From positions 314,149-359,929 of the forward strand of contig WELB01000080.1 in NCBI GenBank assembly GCA_009602725.1: a stretch of DNA of 45,781 bases, read 5' to 3'. Position 1 is the stretch's first letter; each line of letters begins with the position of its first letter. This DNA is from Spirogloea muscicola (lineage: Eukaryota; Streptophyta; Zygnematophyceae; Spirogloeales; Spirogloeaceae). This document shows positions 9,851-20,789 of this stretch, piece after piece. Position numbers and translations under genes: made by a program. The notes under the pieces are model-generated. The model ran no database searches, had not been told where the DNA came from, and was given only the letters and a program-made list of their open reading frames with translations.

Positions 9851-11039
9851 GTGTGTGGTGTGGGTGGCTAGGAAGGCACTGCTCACTGGTGTCAGAAGTG
9901 GACATGGGCGGCAACATGCCTACACGCCGTGACCAGGCTGTCACGGCTAGTTGACTGGTTGGACCTTCCCGTGTCCGGCGGGGCTGGGACGACTGTTCGG
10001 GTGGTGGGTGACCAAAGCGAGTGGGAGGTCCCGCGCTTGCGTCTCCTCTTCACACCAAGCTGATGGATGACCTGTCTTGAATTTCCACGCATGCAGCCAC
10101 CTCCGCGTCCGAGTCAGCACCGAGAATCGACCACCGACGGGACGGCGCACGACACCGTTCTAGCTGGTCTTCAGCGAGCGTGTGGGCGAGCTGAATCAGC
10201 TCTATGCATTCGTTCAGAGATTTATTCAAAGAGGTTCGAAGAGCTTGAAAGTAGGTTGCATCATGTAGTGTTGTAAGTCTCAGTCACATCAAGAAGTAGG
10301 CGCAGCAGCTGTGAGGTCTGATTAGCAATGTTTTGTTTTGTGTTGCAGGATTGCATCACGTTCATGCTTATATTCATAAATGTTGATTCATGCAGTGTTG
10401 CTGCAGCTGCATACATGCCTGACCAATGATCTGTAGCATTTGTAGTTCTGCTTGCACAACCAATGAGAAGATGCGCAAGCTGTCCTGTGTCTTCCCTTCT
10501 GCATGGAGTCATGTGCTTGAACGTTTCATGCTGCCTGACAAGGTCAACGTGAGTGGATGCTTGGCATCAAGGCATGCACAAGTTCACTTTCGTGACAATT
10601 GACTTATTCATGCCTAAATAGCGCTGCATGAACAGCGGGAGACTTCATGGATTATTGTCAAATGAATTTTACGAAGACATGCCATGTGAAAAGAAGCAAA
10701 CCTTGTGCAGCCTACAGCAGCACTCTCTGTAATTTTCTAGTGCACACGAAGGCATTCCAAGTTGCTCCCTATCTCAAGCTCAATAGTTTGCAGCACTGTT
10801 TTGGCAAAGTGATATGACAGTGTGCATGTTCTCGTCACTCAGGCCCCGAGCTTGTCAGTGGCTTTTGCCAAGCAGGTCGGTGTGCTTCCGTCGGTGTGCT
10901 TGCCATGGTAATCATTTAGTCCATAATGACGGCTGACAGGTGCAGTCTTGTGTGACTTCTACCGTCTTGTGCTGCAGGGACTTGCAATTTCTTGGACGCA
11001 GTCAAACTGTTTGATGTTGACAGGCTCAGCAAAGCCTGT
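9851..11039. other. Intergenic, nothing assigned
   Basis: This lies downstream of the 3' end of the minus-strand GDSL gene. Open frames (for example 10261-10512 minus) show no family motif and no convincing splice chain. Confidence 0.4.
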
Positions 11040-11118
11040 CTAGCTCCAAGCTTCTCTAGCAACCAGTTCGTTAAAGGCCTCACTACTGTGTATCTGATCC
11101 CAGTACACTCGCTCTTTT

Positions 11119-11196
11119 GGGTCTGTTGCGGATGCACGAAGCTCCTGAATCAGCACCGGTCTGTTGCGGATGCACAAAGCTCCTGAATCAGCATCG
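11119..11196. repeat. 39-bp tandem duplication spanning a splice acceptor
   Basis: GGTCTGTTGCGGATGCAC...AAGCTCCTGAATCAGCA occurs twice in tandem with two or three differences. On the minus strand each copy carries the sequence ending CGCAACAG used as acceptor of the last GDSL exon (11122), so a spare acceptor lies just upstream. Confidence 0.8.
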
Positions 11197-12635
11197 ACAA
11201 TGTTCTGTCGACTAAAAACATGTACTTGCTGCACGCTAAGCTGTACACATCCTTCTCAGCAGTTGCTAGCAGAGCACCACAGCTTGCAAATTCACTTGTT
11301 TTTCGCAGTGTAAGTCTGTCCTGAACAGTGTGACATCTTACACCACATTACGATTCTTACCAGGCAATTGAACAGCCATTTGTAGCATTGACTTGCGGTA
11401 CCTGAGCAAAGTGTGTATGCGCCGCTACCCCCGCATGCTGCCTCGCCATTTAAGCGACCTGATCCGCAGCAGGCCATTGAAGCATTCTTGAAGCCCCAGT
11501 GATGTGGGTGCTTAAGGACATCTCTACATTTACAACTCATAGGCTCACCCACTCGGAGGTCAACAGAGACGGAAAGGGCTTACAGATAAGTAGTCAAGCG
11601 TCTATTCAGCTTACTGCAGGACCTTACATAAGAATACAATATGCCATCTGGTGAAAATTACACGAAGGGGCTGAGACCTTAAGTGCCATGCTTTGCTGCC
11701 ACTGGGACCTTGTTAAGGGCTATACTATGCTGCCAGCTCACACTGACAGGCCAAGTAAAAGGGAAAGCACATGCACAGTACCCCGTGTCAGGCATTGTTT
11801 ACTTGAAGCGAGCTATTGTTACATCAATTCTGGCATACCAGAAATTATACATGCTGTCCGAAGAGGGTACTAGACCAATGCGGTGACAACACTTATGTCA
11901 GTATCTTGTCAGCTCGTACAAGAGTTATCTTCACGCTGGGTAGAGTGGTCCAAAGGTTTTCCTTGGTCTCACTAAGGAGCTCATTATGGCGGGACACAAT
12001 GTCATTGCCAACCTCCAGACATTGTCCTCCAGTGCTGGCACGCCAATGTGAACCACCTTGCTGATTAGTATGAGACCAATCACAGCCGGTTGTGGATAGA
12101 GTGGTAATCATGGTGCAACCCGTTGACAATTGAAAGCATTTGCATAGCTGACTTTGATTGCTGTTACCTGCAAAATGTCCAAAAACTGCCAATCCTTGAG
12201 TTTTATCACAGCGTCATGTGGAACATACTACCAGAAAGGGCTCACTTGTACTTCTGGCTCCTCAGTATAGGCAGGCAACCAAGTGGGAAGACCGTAAGAA
12301 TGACAAAGAGTCTGCCTCCCGCATTGTAGAGTTCTTGCACGGCTCCTGATATTGCTTAAACCACTCCCTATGCATGATGTGCCAGTGTACTAGCATATGA
12401 ATTAGCACTATGAAGTTACATTAAGTCACATCAGGACATCAACATCAGTAAGTGTGGCATGCATACGTGCCCTATGTGCAGACCTCCGTCGGTAAGTGTG
12501 CAGGATTCTATCTGTACACCTGGATCAGGAAGCCTGTTAGACTTGAATTTGCTCGCGAAGTCAATGGGCCATATTCCAGGATTCTTGTCAGGTAGTCCAC
12601 CTCGCCGACCTAGATATAGTCCAGAGCCTTACTGA

Positions 12636-12672
12636 ATGTTCTGTTTGGTAGCATGTTCTGTTTGGTAGCATG
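12636..12672. repeat. 17-bp tandem duplication
   Basis: TGTTCTGTTTGGTAGCA occurs twice in a row, within an intron-like part of the GDSL locus. Confidence 0.8.
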
Positions 12673-14126
12673 TGGTTGTGCCGAAGTCCTTGGAAAGATA
12701 AGAGTTGGCGCTCAAGGGGAATGCCAAAATACCCTTAAGAGAGATAACCATGCCAGCTCACGTCAACAGTCAACGTGTCAGTCAAAGATATTCGCCTTAA
12801 TAAATTATAAGCTCATCTAGCTGGTTATCCTGATTGAGCACAGGCAGCGTCACTGAGCAGTTGTCCCACAAGGTCGGCGGCTGGCTGCACTGTCATTTGC
12901 ATAAAATTCTTCGGACATTCGTGCCCACCAGCCCAGAGCGCAGATCTGTACCTGGCAAACCAGTGCTTCTCAGCGCGGCCGCTCCACCCGAGCCAAACTG
13001 GCCCCGTGTGTAAATCTCATTCCAGGCATTAGATTTGGCTTCAGGAACGACAACCCGAGCTTGGTAGCTGCCACACCCAGCCAAATACCAACAGCATTAC
13101 TCAACGTGCTCAGGATCATCACTCCTTGCTGGGCTAAGCAGACAAACAAGAATGATTGCATTGCCTGGGTGCCTATCACCACAATTTTGCTGTGTATAAA
13201 AGCAGTGCAGATAGCATTCATTTGTTGTCGGGCTATACAGAAAGCATCGTCCAGCAACCAAGTAGACTGGCAAAGAGGAGGGATGATGTGGATGGCAGCT
13301 GCAGAGGCCTTGGAAATGCCAAAGCCACCTAGAAAGTCAGTGGTGATGCGCCCGTCACAGACTCGCCCAAATGGGTACCCTGGATATGTTTCCAGAGGGC
13401 GTGAAATTTGGTTTGAGCCTTGTGTTGTAGTAGTTGTTGTTCCCTATTCCTGAATCCAAGTCAGAGGCAGTGAAGAAATCGAGAGAGTTTCTCTCTTGGC
13501 TCAGCAATGATCTCGCACCCGGTGCTCTAAGTCAAACTTCGAACCAGATGACTGGCTTGCTGTTCGCTGTTGCTTCGCATTGCAGATAGTAGCAAGCTAT
13601 GCTACTTGCACAGGCGGGTAGTGGACGTGACTGAAGGTTCTACTGGGCACAGCGTATGTATAAAAACAAGAGTAGGATAGGCTTGTGCATCGTCAAGGCT
13701 CTTGTGCTGCCAGCTGCGGGCTTTGCCAACGGTTCCCAAAGGTGCTGTTGACTTATACAGCTTGCGTAGACATGCAAGCGTAACTCATGCAGGTGTAGGA
13801 GCCACTTTAGATGCATTTGATCAGGTGCGGTCAGCAGGCACGACAGGCTGCGAGGGGTTTGGCGTGGTGACTTACCGACGTTCGCATCACCGAACGCGAA
13901 TATGGCGGGGACGCGGGCTGCCTTCGCCGCAGCCTCAGCTGCGACAGGCAGCCCACAGGCGCGCAGGGCGGCGACCGCAGCCGCTAGGAGGAGCAGCGGC
14001 CTGGCGGCCGCCATGGCAGCGGAGGTGGCGGCGGCGGCGGGGGCGGTGGCCTGGGGCGTGGCCTGCCTGCCCGAGGGCTAACTGCAGGCTGCAGTCTGGC
14101 AGTCTTACGATCACCGGGCTGATTTA

Positions 14127-14240
14127 AACAGCCGCCCCTTCAAAGCAGCAGCCGCCTTCTTGGTAAAAGCGGCTGCTGATATTAAAAGAGCGGCTGTGAA
14201 AAGCCAGCCAGATGCATACAGGTGTTCATGACGGAGCCAC
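14127..14240 (-). mobile_element. LINE family 2, 3' UTR fragment (inverted)
   Basis: The minus strand reads CACCTGTATGCATCTGGCTG, a CAGCCGCTCTTTTAATATCAGCAGCCGC-like stretch and more. It matches + strand copies at about 19570-19665 and 20350-20425. Confidence 0.65.
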
Positions 14241-14399
14241 AACCTCCTTTTCTTTGATTGGTTGTCTCTGAAGACTGTGACGAGCTGCTGCTCTGTGGGT
14301 TTGCGTGGTCCAGTACCCGTCCCAACTCTTAGTACCCGTCCCTTTCTTCCCCCGGGCCTTCCTCCACTCAGTGCACGCTTTTGCGTGCCCCCCTCCTCC

Positions 14400-14620
14400 C
14401 TCCTCATCAGAAAGCTGGTCGAGCCTTGGCTGGTAGTTGAAGAGCTTGTCGATTGCCGTCCGGTATTCGAGCATCAGTGAGCGACCTCTATGTGCTGACT
14501 CGTGGTTACTGAGCGGGTAAGCTCGGCAGCAGGTAACGTACATTTGTCAATGTGCTTGCCTTGTACTTGGCCACACATGGCCTCCCCATCTCTTAATACA
14601 CACGTTTTCCTCTCGGCAGC
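14400..14620 (+). mobile_element. LINE family 2, C-terminus and 3' UTR
   Basis: The + frame reads RKLVEPWLVVEELV in one phase and KAGRALAG...SDLYVLTRGY in the coding phase. It is followed by TGAGCGGGT, then GTGCTTGCC...GTACTTGGCCACACATGGCC and AATACACACG. The same order recurs at 20120-20335 and 26840-27030. Confidence 0.65.
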
Positions 14621-15200
14621 TTCCTCCGGTCCGCCCTGTCACGCGACTCACTCGACAGGCACTGGTCCCAATTCACTTCGACGCGCCTTGTGGTGCTCCT
14701 GCCCGAGCGGCCTCGCCTGGCCCGACGCCTCGGCAGTGGCAAATGTCCTGCCTACCCATGCCAGCTTTTGCCAGCTCTACGACCCCTTGAGAAATAGCTT
14801 CTTCACTGCTCCTTGTATTCCCGGGTCAACTCGTAGTAAATGTGTTAAGCGAGTCCAACATCCACACCATCACGTTGATGGTAATCATAGACAATTGCAC
14901 GGCCTATGAGCCGTCTTTACTGGCAAAAGGTCATCAGGTAGCGGCTGAATTGTCCAACACTTATCAAGTACTGATTTGTTGATTCCTCGCTTGTTGCTTC
15001 ACTCACAATCTTGTGGCGCAGGGTGTCCAAGGCGGGACAAGTCTGCTGCCAAAGGATGCGCCATCCGCCCTGTTCTCAGCCTCATGGTGATTGAGCACCA
15101 CTATACTGTCTCTTGACTGCTCTGCACTGATCATCAGTATGCTGTGGCTTACTCCAGCATCGCTGGGTCAGACGCTTCAGGTGTTCCACCAGCGACTGTC
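14621..15200. other. Unassigned stretch between LINE fragments
   Basis: No gene with a splice chain was found. Composition and position suggest more decayed LINE sequence. Confidence 0.35.
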
Positions 15201-15345
15201 AATTGCGCTCCAGCGTACCCAGCTATTATGGTGCACCTGCGTGCAGGCCGCACTTTAGCTGCTGCTTCTGAGTTTCACCGAGGTAACACTTCATGGGCTG
15301 CAAGCTACTCTGACTTGCAGGTGCTGATTAGGGGTGATTAGCACC
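15200..15345 (+). mobile_element. LINE C-terminal fragment
   Basis: The + frame reads HLRAGRTLAAASEFHRGNTS then ASYSDLQVLIRGD and a stop. This is the family 1 C-terminus (RAGRALAAASG...SYSDLxLLxRGY) with substitutions. Confidence 0.7.
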
Positions 15346-15489
15346 CACTTATCGTCGCCACTTGCGTAGGTGTGGACTTAAGCTTTCCGGCCCCCTGGCA
15401 TTCACAGCCATCGCCCTTGAGAAAAGATCTCATGACCCACATCAAGAAGATGGAAGTACAATACCAGCAAAGAGCTCCTGAATCAACCT

Positions 15490-15860
15490 CTCATGCCACA
15501 AGGCGTCGACTGCCATACTACATTGATAAGGCAACCGGTAGCGGATTGGATGACGTGTCAGAGATTCTACGTGGCAGGCAGAGCAAAACAAACTAAGTGT
15601 TGAAGAAGCTAGCGAGATCAGAATATTGCCTGCCCCCCCCCATCCATTTTACCAATGAAGAGATTCAATTATCCCAAGTTCTGGATTCAGCACCACGTCA
15701 TCTGTTCTTTACTCCTACACTGTTATGCAAGCTACTATCTTTATCTGCTAACTTTCCTTCACACTTAGTTTGATTTGCTTTGCCTGCCACGTCGAACCTC
15801 TGACCAATTCGCTACTGCCCTATCAATGTAGTATGGCAGTCGACGCCCTGTGGCATGAGA
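15490..15860. mobile_element. Fold-back (MITE-like) element
   Basis: The left arm begins TCATGCCACAAGGCGTCGAC at about 15491 and runs to about 15606. The right arm, 15765-15860, is its reverse complement with roughly 85% match by eye and a small indel; it ends GGCGTCGAC... complement ...TGGCATGAGA. A spacer of about 160 bp separates the arms. There is no open frame for a transposase. A short non-autonomous DNA transposon is the simplest reading; no clear target duplication was found. Confidence 0.65.
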
Positions 15861-16493
15861 CCCCCTTGACTTAAGCCTTCCCTCAACTCCTCAGCCCTTC
15901 CCCTCCTTGGGCCTTTCTCTGCTGTCAGACACTTTGGTGCTCCTCTTGACTGACCCTGGCCAGCCCTGATTCCTGAAGTAGCCTCATAAGTCCTCGTAAT
16001 GTCTACTACCGATGCCTAGGAGAAACACCCAACTGCTGCTGCTTACACCTCGGTGAGCGAGAATGTGGTTGCACAATCTGCTGCTAGCGAGCTGCAGAGT
16101 GAAGTTACATGTGACAAGCACAGCGGCAAGGTACGCCACTCGTTGTGCAACCACTCAGCTGGGCAGTTGCAACAGGCAGCAAGCTCATCCTCCCGAGCGT
16201 GCCTCATACAAGCTCCACGGTGCTAGCTACTGCTATTTCAAGATGCAACAATCACTGATAGACATAAAATAGCGGAGCTGACTGATCCTGTAGATAGCAA
16301 ACAGCAGCGCAGCGATGCTGATGCTGGCAGAAGGTTGACTGGCAGTGCCTGCTTGCACAGACCACCTGCCGACGTCGTCCGCGCTAGCGCAAGGAGTGGC
16401 GGACTCTAGGCCAGCCAACATGGCCAGTGCCTCGCAGTTGTGATATCGGACGACCCGGCCAGAGCAAGTTCATAAACGAGAATACGCAGCCAC
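15861..16493. other. Intergenic, nothing assigned
   Basis: This is downstream of the minus-strand isoaspartate methyltransferase gene. Only short frames without motifs are present; part is presumably its 3' UTR. Confidence 0.4.
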
Positions 16494-18316
16494 CTAGACA
16501 TTCGCAAGCTGTCTATCTCGTGCCGTCAGCGGCACGTACCGCACGCCCATGGCACTGTGGCGCCGCACGGTCCCATCTTGCTCCTTGTCTACGACCTCTA
16601 GGTCCTGCACCAACAGGGTCATCTCAGTGACCTGCTTAGCATTTGTTCTGCTGTATAGCAAATTCCCTCTCCTTTTCTGCACATCATGTGCTTATGGACC
16701 TGTGAACTTGGATACACTATCGGCAACTGGCTGGATGCCAAAGGCAGACTGCTAATAGTTTCGTACACCACCACCTTGAGAGCGCACATACCTGGAATAT
16801 GCTGCCAACTGGGACAACCATGCGCCCGCCTGGCCGCAGCTGGTCCACGAGCTCCTGTGGGAGCTCTACGATTGCGAGGTAGCAGCACGTGCGTTGGCGG
16901 CTGTTACTGAGAAGCAACAGCAATCGTGCAAATGCAGGGCTCCAAATTCACATTACCTCCTATCTGCGGCAAGATAGATTGAGCCACATGTGCGCAGCCA
17001 GCGAAGATGCCGCATGCCTGTCAGTGGCTGCAGTGATCAGAACAGATGCCCACCGGCAGCGGCTGCTCCGACGTGGATGGCGTGATAGGGCCCATCCTGC
17101 GCATGCCCGAGCCGTCCATCTGCCACTGCAGGCTCACCAACAGAGAACTTAACTTCAAGCCATATTGCTGGCAGCAAACACATGGAGCACAATGCGGGAG
17201 GCAAGAGGCAGCATTCTGTGCAATCATGGCAGCAGATAAGGGGCCAGGCTCACAATGGATGGTGAGGCTGCCACTCTCTAGCAGCTGACCAGCCTTGCCC
17301 TTGCTGATGGCTTTCAAGGACCGCTCGACAAGCTCTGGGATGTGCTCAACACCAACAACCCTGCCCTTCTCTCCAACCTGGCCCAAACGCGAGCACCAGC
17401 CACAAGATGAGGTCGTTCCATACCACAGATTACTAAAGAGTAGGAGTACAGTCACACATGTTGTGCAGAGATAGTAGCAGGGCAGAGGAGGGTGGTGTCG
17501 GCCAATTCACCAGCAGCGCCATGATGGCGGTAAGGTAGCCGGAGCCTGAGCCGACATCAAGGACACGCATGCCAGGCTGGAGATGGTCGGCGAGTAGCGA
17601 CAGGCAGTAGCCGTGCTGCGACACCAACTCTGCGGGTCCTCACAAGACCGACCCAAGGACCATGGTACTACCAAAAGCGGTCACATAGTAGCAAATTCTC
17701 CACTAACAACCAGCCATAGCGGCAAGCATTCCAGACTCCTGGCGATTGGGTAGGTCGCGGCAGAATTGGCAGCACACTTTGCCCAGCAATGTGCAACGTT
17801 TACGTTCTGTGGACGCCTTTCAGCACACAGCTATATCAAGCATTCTCCTCTCGCCTCTGTGGGCGGGAGCTTGAAGGCCAATTCTCTCACCATGTGCGGC
17901 GCGGAGATGGTCGCGTTGTACCCTGAAACGCCGCAGCAAGAGGTGGGCGACCGGCGCCGTCAGCGGGCGGCCTCGGCGGCGGCGGCTGCAGAAGCACCAG
18001 GAGCTCGCTTGCCGCTACAGAGGCCGCACCGATGAGCTGGGGGCTGTCCTCGTACGCGCCGCCTCCGGGCTGCACGAAGTCCGCACGGTCCACCTGGCGC
18101 GTGGCCGCCGCCACGCGCTCCGACGAGACTATGCCATTCTCTGCGCCCGCCAACGGCGAGAGCTCGTGAGCATCACCCTCGCCATACTCGCTGTGGCGGC
18201 AGTGGCGGGGGCCTGCACAGTAGATCCCGGCACGACGCTAAGACGCCCCGCGGGCCCTCACTCTCCAACTGCGCGACGAGGCTGTCGTTGTCGCGGCCCG
18301 AGCTGCGCCAGCTCAT
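16494..18316 (-). CDS. PCMT1: Protein-L-isoaspartate O-methyltransferase, complete, 8 exons
   Basis: Exons: complement(join(16494..16631, 16792..16865, 17054..17125, 17254..17377, 17511..17627, 17891..17922, 18030..18140, 18262..18316)), 723 bases, 240 residues. All introns are GT-AG and all phases fit. The enzyme methylates isoaspartyl residues of aged proteins with SAM so that they can return to aspartate. Visible features are MSWRSSGRDNDSLVAQLEKN, VDRADFVQPGG, AYEDSPQLIGYNATISAPHM, motif I RVLDVGSGSGYLTA (88-101), VVGVEHIPELV, DGPYHAIHVGAAAA, LRPGGRMVVPVG and GVRYVPLTARDRQL. Length matches the family (about 225-250). I chose the ATG at 18316 because it gives the canonical N-terminus; the frame stays open to 18592 and could add a targeting peptide. 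The usual HMHA after SAP reads HMLVSQ here, so the splice at 17627 could be a few bases off. Confidence 0.92.
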
Positions 18317-18592
18317 GGCCGCCAGCCGCTGATCGCGCGCCGCAGCCGGCAGGTACGATGGGATGGCGGCGGCAGCGGTGCTGGGAGCGTCGTCGGCTTC
18401 ACACTGGGCGCCCGCGCACTGCCAGGAGCCCCTTGGGAGCTCCGCAAATTCGCCGCCGGGGAGGCCGCGCCGTCGCCGATGCCGGCGGCCGTCGGGTGGC
18501 GATGCCGGTCTTCCGTCGGAGACCTGCAGCAGCTGGCTTGTCCACCGTCGAAGACTCAAACCGCACCTCGGTTTGCGCCTCTGAAAGCTCAT
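18317..18592 (-). promoter_or_regulatory. 5' region or N-terminal extension of the isoaspartate methyltransferase gene
   Basis: The methyltransferase frame stays open upstream of the chosen ATG to an ATG at 18592, giving about 92 Arg/Ala/Pro-rich residues. That would suit a 5' UTR in GC-rich sequence or an organelle targeting peptide; plants have PIMT forms with such extensions. The sequence alone cannot decide. Confidence 0.4.
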
Positions 18593-18815
18593 CTGACTTC
18601 CTACTGCTGACCCGGGAGGTACTAAGAGGAGCCTAGCATCTCTGATCTGCGTCTGCTTAGCAGGGGTTACTGAGTGATTCGTAGCTGCTTTGTTTCTTTG
18701 TGTGCTTGTTTTTCTTAGCGCTTCCGCTGGCCCCCATCTCGTACTCTATTCATTCTTTTTTGGGCTGGCTTTTCCAGCCCCTATCCTCAATGGGCGAGCA
18801 CTTTCTACTAAGAGC
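18585..18815 (+). mobile_element. LINE family 1 C-terminal remnant and 3' UTR
   Basis: SDFLLLTRE is followed by a second C-terminal end (ISDLRLLSRGY, near 18640-18672), so two truncated ends lie in tandem. The family 1 tail follows: TTCGTAGCTGCTTTG, CTTAGCGCTTCC and the stem-loop GGGCTGGCTTTTCCAGCCC at 18762-18780. Confidence 0.7.
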
Positions 18816-18834
18816 GCCTGTCTGCCAGTCAGTG

Positions 18835-19172
18835 TGAGTGCGGCTTCCGTGCGAAGGGCGGAGACCTTGCCACCCACATGCTGCAATGTCCCACAGGCCC
18901 GGAGGTGGTGGGCGTCCATAGAGAAAGTGCTCGCCCATTGAGAATAGGGGCTGGAACAACCAGCCCGAAAAAGAATGACCTCCTAGCCGGTGCCTTTGGG
19001 TCTTGCTTCCTGCTACTGAATGCGTTTATCTATGTGCCTACAGCGGTCCCACGCGATGGCTTAGCATCGCCGGGCTCGTCGCGCCCTTGCAGCAGCCTCT
19101 GGTTTGCGCAGCGGGGTTGCTCTTCCTCCCCTCAGCTCATCTGACTTCCTACTGCTGACACGGGGGTATTGA
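18835..19172 (+). mobile_element. Mosaic of LINE fragments
   Basis: 18835-18920 (+) encodes the zinc motif CECGFRAKGGDLATHMLQC of a LINE. 18920-18985 is an inverted family 1 tail (GCTCGCCCATTGAGAATAGG, then GGGCTGGAACAACCAGCCC). 19035-19170 (+) encodes ARRALAAASGLRSG and SSDFLLLTRGY, a family 1 C-terminus. Confidence 0.65.
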
Positions 19173-19440
19173 GGGCGCCCTTTCCTTTCCCCCCCCGCCA
19201 TCCCTCCTCCTGCTACTGCTGCCAGGCCAGGTCGTCAATGCCTTCATCGGCACTTTCGGCTCTCCTTCCCCCCCCTGCCGTACCTCCTGCTACTTCTGCT
19301 GCCCCACTCCTCTAGCAGCTCCAGCAGGACAGGTCGACAACGCCGCACATGGCACTTCCGGCCCTCTTTCCCCCCACCCTCCATTCCTCCTGCCACTGCT
19401 GCTGCCCCATACCTCTATCAGTCAATTTGGCCGCACTATC
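19165..19440. repeat. Degenerate pyrimidine-rich tandem repeat
   Basis: A unit of the type CACTTTCGGCTCTCCTTCCC...CTCCTGCTACTTCTGCTGCC appears about three times (near 19168, 19240 and 19348) with poly-C runs of 6-8 bases. It directly follows a LINE stop codon and may be a family-specific 3' UTR array. Confidence 0.55.
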
Positions 19441-19479
19441 TTCTAGCAGCTCCAGGAGCTGCTAGTTGCTAGCTGCTAC

Positions 19480-20430
19480 ATCATTAGATGTGCTTGCCTT
19501 TGTACTTGGCCATATTGGCCTTCAAATTCATATACACGATATTCCTGTCTGCCTAGCCTTTGGCTCCGTCATGAACACCTGTATGCATCTGGCTGGCAGT
19601 TTACAGCCGATTCTTTCATATCAGCCGATTCTTCCATATCAGCAGCCGCATTCCATACAGGACACCCTGGCGGGTCTGATGCGCGACGCCGGCTAGCGCG
19701 TTGTTGTGGATGTAAGCAATGTAATGCCCATCACAACGGATTCCCAGGGACGCCATCACCGTCGAACCCTGGACATTGTGGGTGTACAACCTGGCCGTGG
19801 CCCACGCGCCTTGGTGGATGTGGTGGTGACGGAGGCATACAAGAGTTCCGCTTCGACGCACACTGCTGGCCACGCAGTGGGAGGTGCTGAGCAGAGAAAG
19901 CTCCGACACTTCTCTGACTACCCCCGCAGCGATCACTTCCTACCGGCGGCAATCGACACTTTTGGCTGCATGGGCCCTCGCTTCCACACCTTACTGCAGA
20001 ATATTGCAAGCTTGGATACGCCCGACGTGAGGGTATGCTTCCAGCTCCGATGAGCATGCCGGCAGCATACTTGTCATTCTTGCGTCGTCGAGTGTCAGCT
20101 TGTCTGCAGCAAGCTCAGAATCATGCGTTGCATCAGAAAGCTGGTCGAGCCTTAGCTGGTAACTCAAGAGCTTGTCGATTGCCGTCCGGTATTTGGGCAT
20201 AAATTAGCGACCTCTATGTGCTGACTCGTAGTTACTGAGCGGGTCAGCTTAGCGGCAGGTGACGTACGTTTGTCAAGGTGCTTGCCCGTGTACTTGGCCA
20301 CACATGGCCCTCCATCTCTAATACACACGCATTTCCGGCCTGTCTGCCTAGCCTGTGGCTCCGTCAAGAACACCTGCATCTGGCTGGCTTTCAAGCCGCT
20401 CTTTTAATATCAGCAGCCGCATTGTGAAAC
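19480..20430 (+). mobile_element. LINE family 2 fragment: endonuclease-like domain, C-terminus and 3' UTR
   Basis: 19485-19665 holds a family 2 tail (GATGTGCTTGCCTTTGTACT, TGGCCATATTGGCC). 19650-20053 encodes DTLAGLMRDAG, a stop, then VSNVMPITTDSQGRHHRRTL, DIVGVQPGRGPRALVDVVVT and LRHFSDYPRSDHFLPAAIDT. 20120-20240 gives the C-terminus SDLYVLTRSY, and the tail runs to about 20430. The Arg-Arg-x-x-Asp...Asp-Val-Val pattern matches the second half of a restriction-like endonuclease domain as in family 1. In-frame stops show it is dead. Confidence 0.65.
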
Positions 20431-20789
20431 AGAAGCGCTGATACACACAACTAAGCAAATCCCAGTGTAGGATAATCAGTCATTAGCCTCTGGTTAGCAT
20501 TTCATGCGCACCGCGCGCCTTCTCTCTGGTTAGCAGCCGCAAATCACAGACCAGCCACCGGAAGCTGTCCCCTTGACGAAAGCCTCCATTCTTCCTTGAC
20601 GGAAGCTAGAGGCTGCAGGCACGGCCAGCACGCGAATGCAAGGCGTGGGCCATGGACCGGTGGAGGGACATGGACAGGCGCAGTGCTCCAGCTCTTCCAT
20701 AGTGACTTGATGGCTTTTGCTGTCATGATGGAAGAGCTGTTGCTTCCGAGAGGCCAGCTCAAAAGCCCAAAAGCCCATAAAGCAGCACA

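Larger units (their letters stand above)
11040..14014 (-). pseudogene. GDSL-type esterase/lipase gene, at least eight exons, probably inactive
   Basis: Exons with firm ends: 14014-13876, 13449-13329, 13067-12952, 12345-12246, 11523-11402 and 11122-11040. Less certain pieces lie near 12609-12590 and 12060-11920. The first exon starts with a hydrophobic signal peptide (MAAARPLLLLAAAVAALRAC), then VPAIFAFGDANVGIGNNNYY. Later come FGRVCDGRITTDFLATKLG, LYNAGGRLFVILTVFPLGCL, CLEVGNDIVSRHNELL, GFKNASMACCGSG and DPKERVYWDQIHSSEAFN. This is the block order of secreted plant GDSL hydrolases (SGNH fold), and the Asp-x-x-His pair is kept. However the nucleophile Ser of FGDS is Ala. The Gly-x-Asn-Asp block reads GEVD. 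Exon 13449-13329 needs one base removed and exon 13067-12952 one base added, both at short homopolymers. It is a pseudogene, a non-catalytic protein, or partly a sequencing artefact. Confidence 0.75.

Noticed and set aside
1952-18316. Functional cluster of SAM-dependent methyltransferases (thiol, isoaspartyl, DNA-type in a retroelement)
   Set aside because: The three belong to unrelated families and are separated by other genes and dead elements, so closeness looks accidental.
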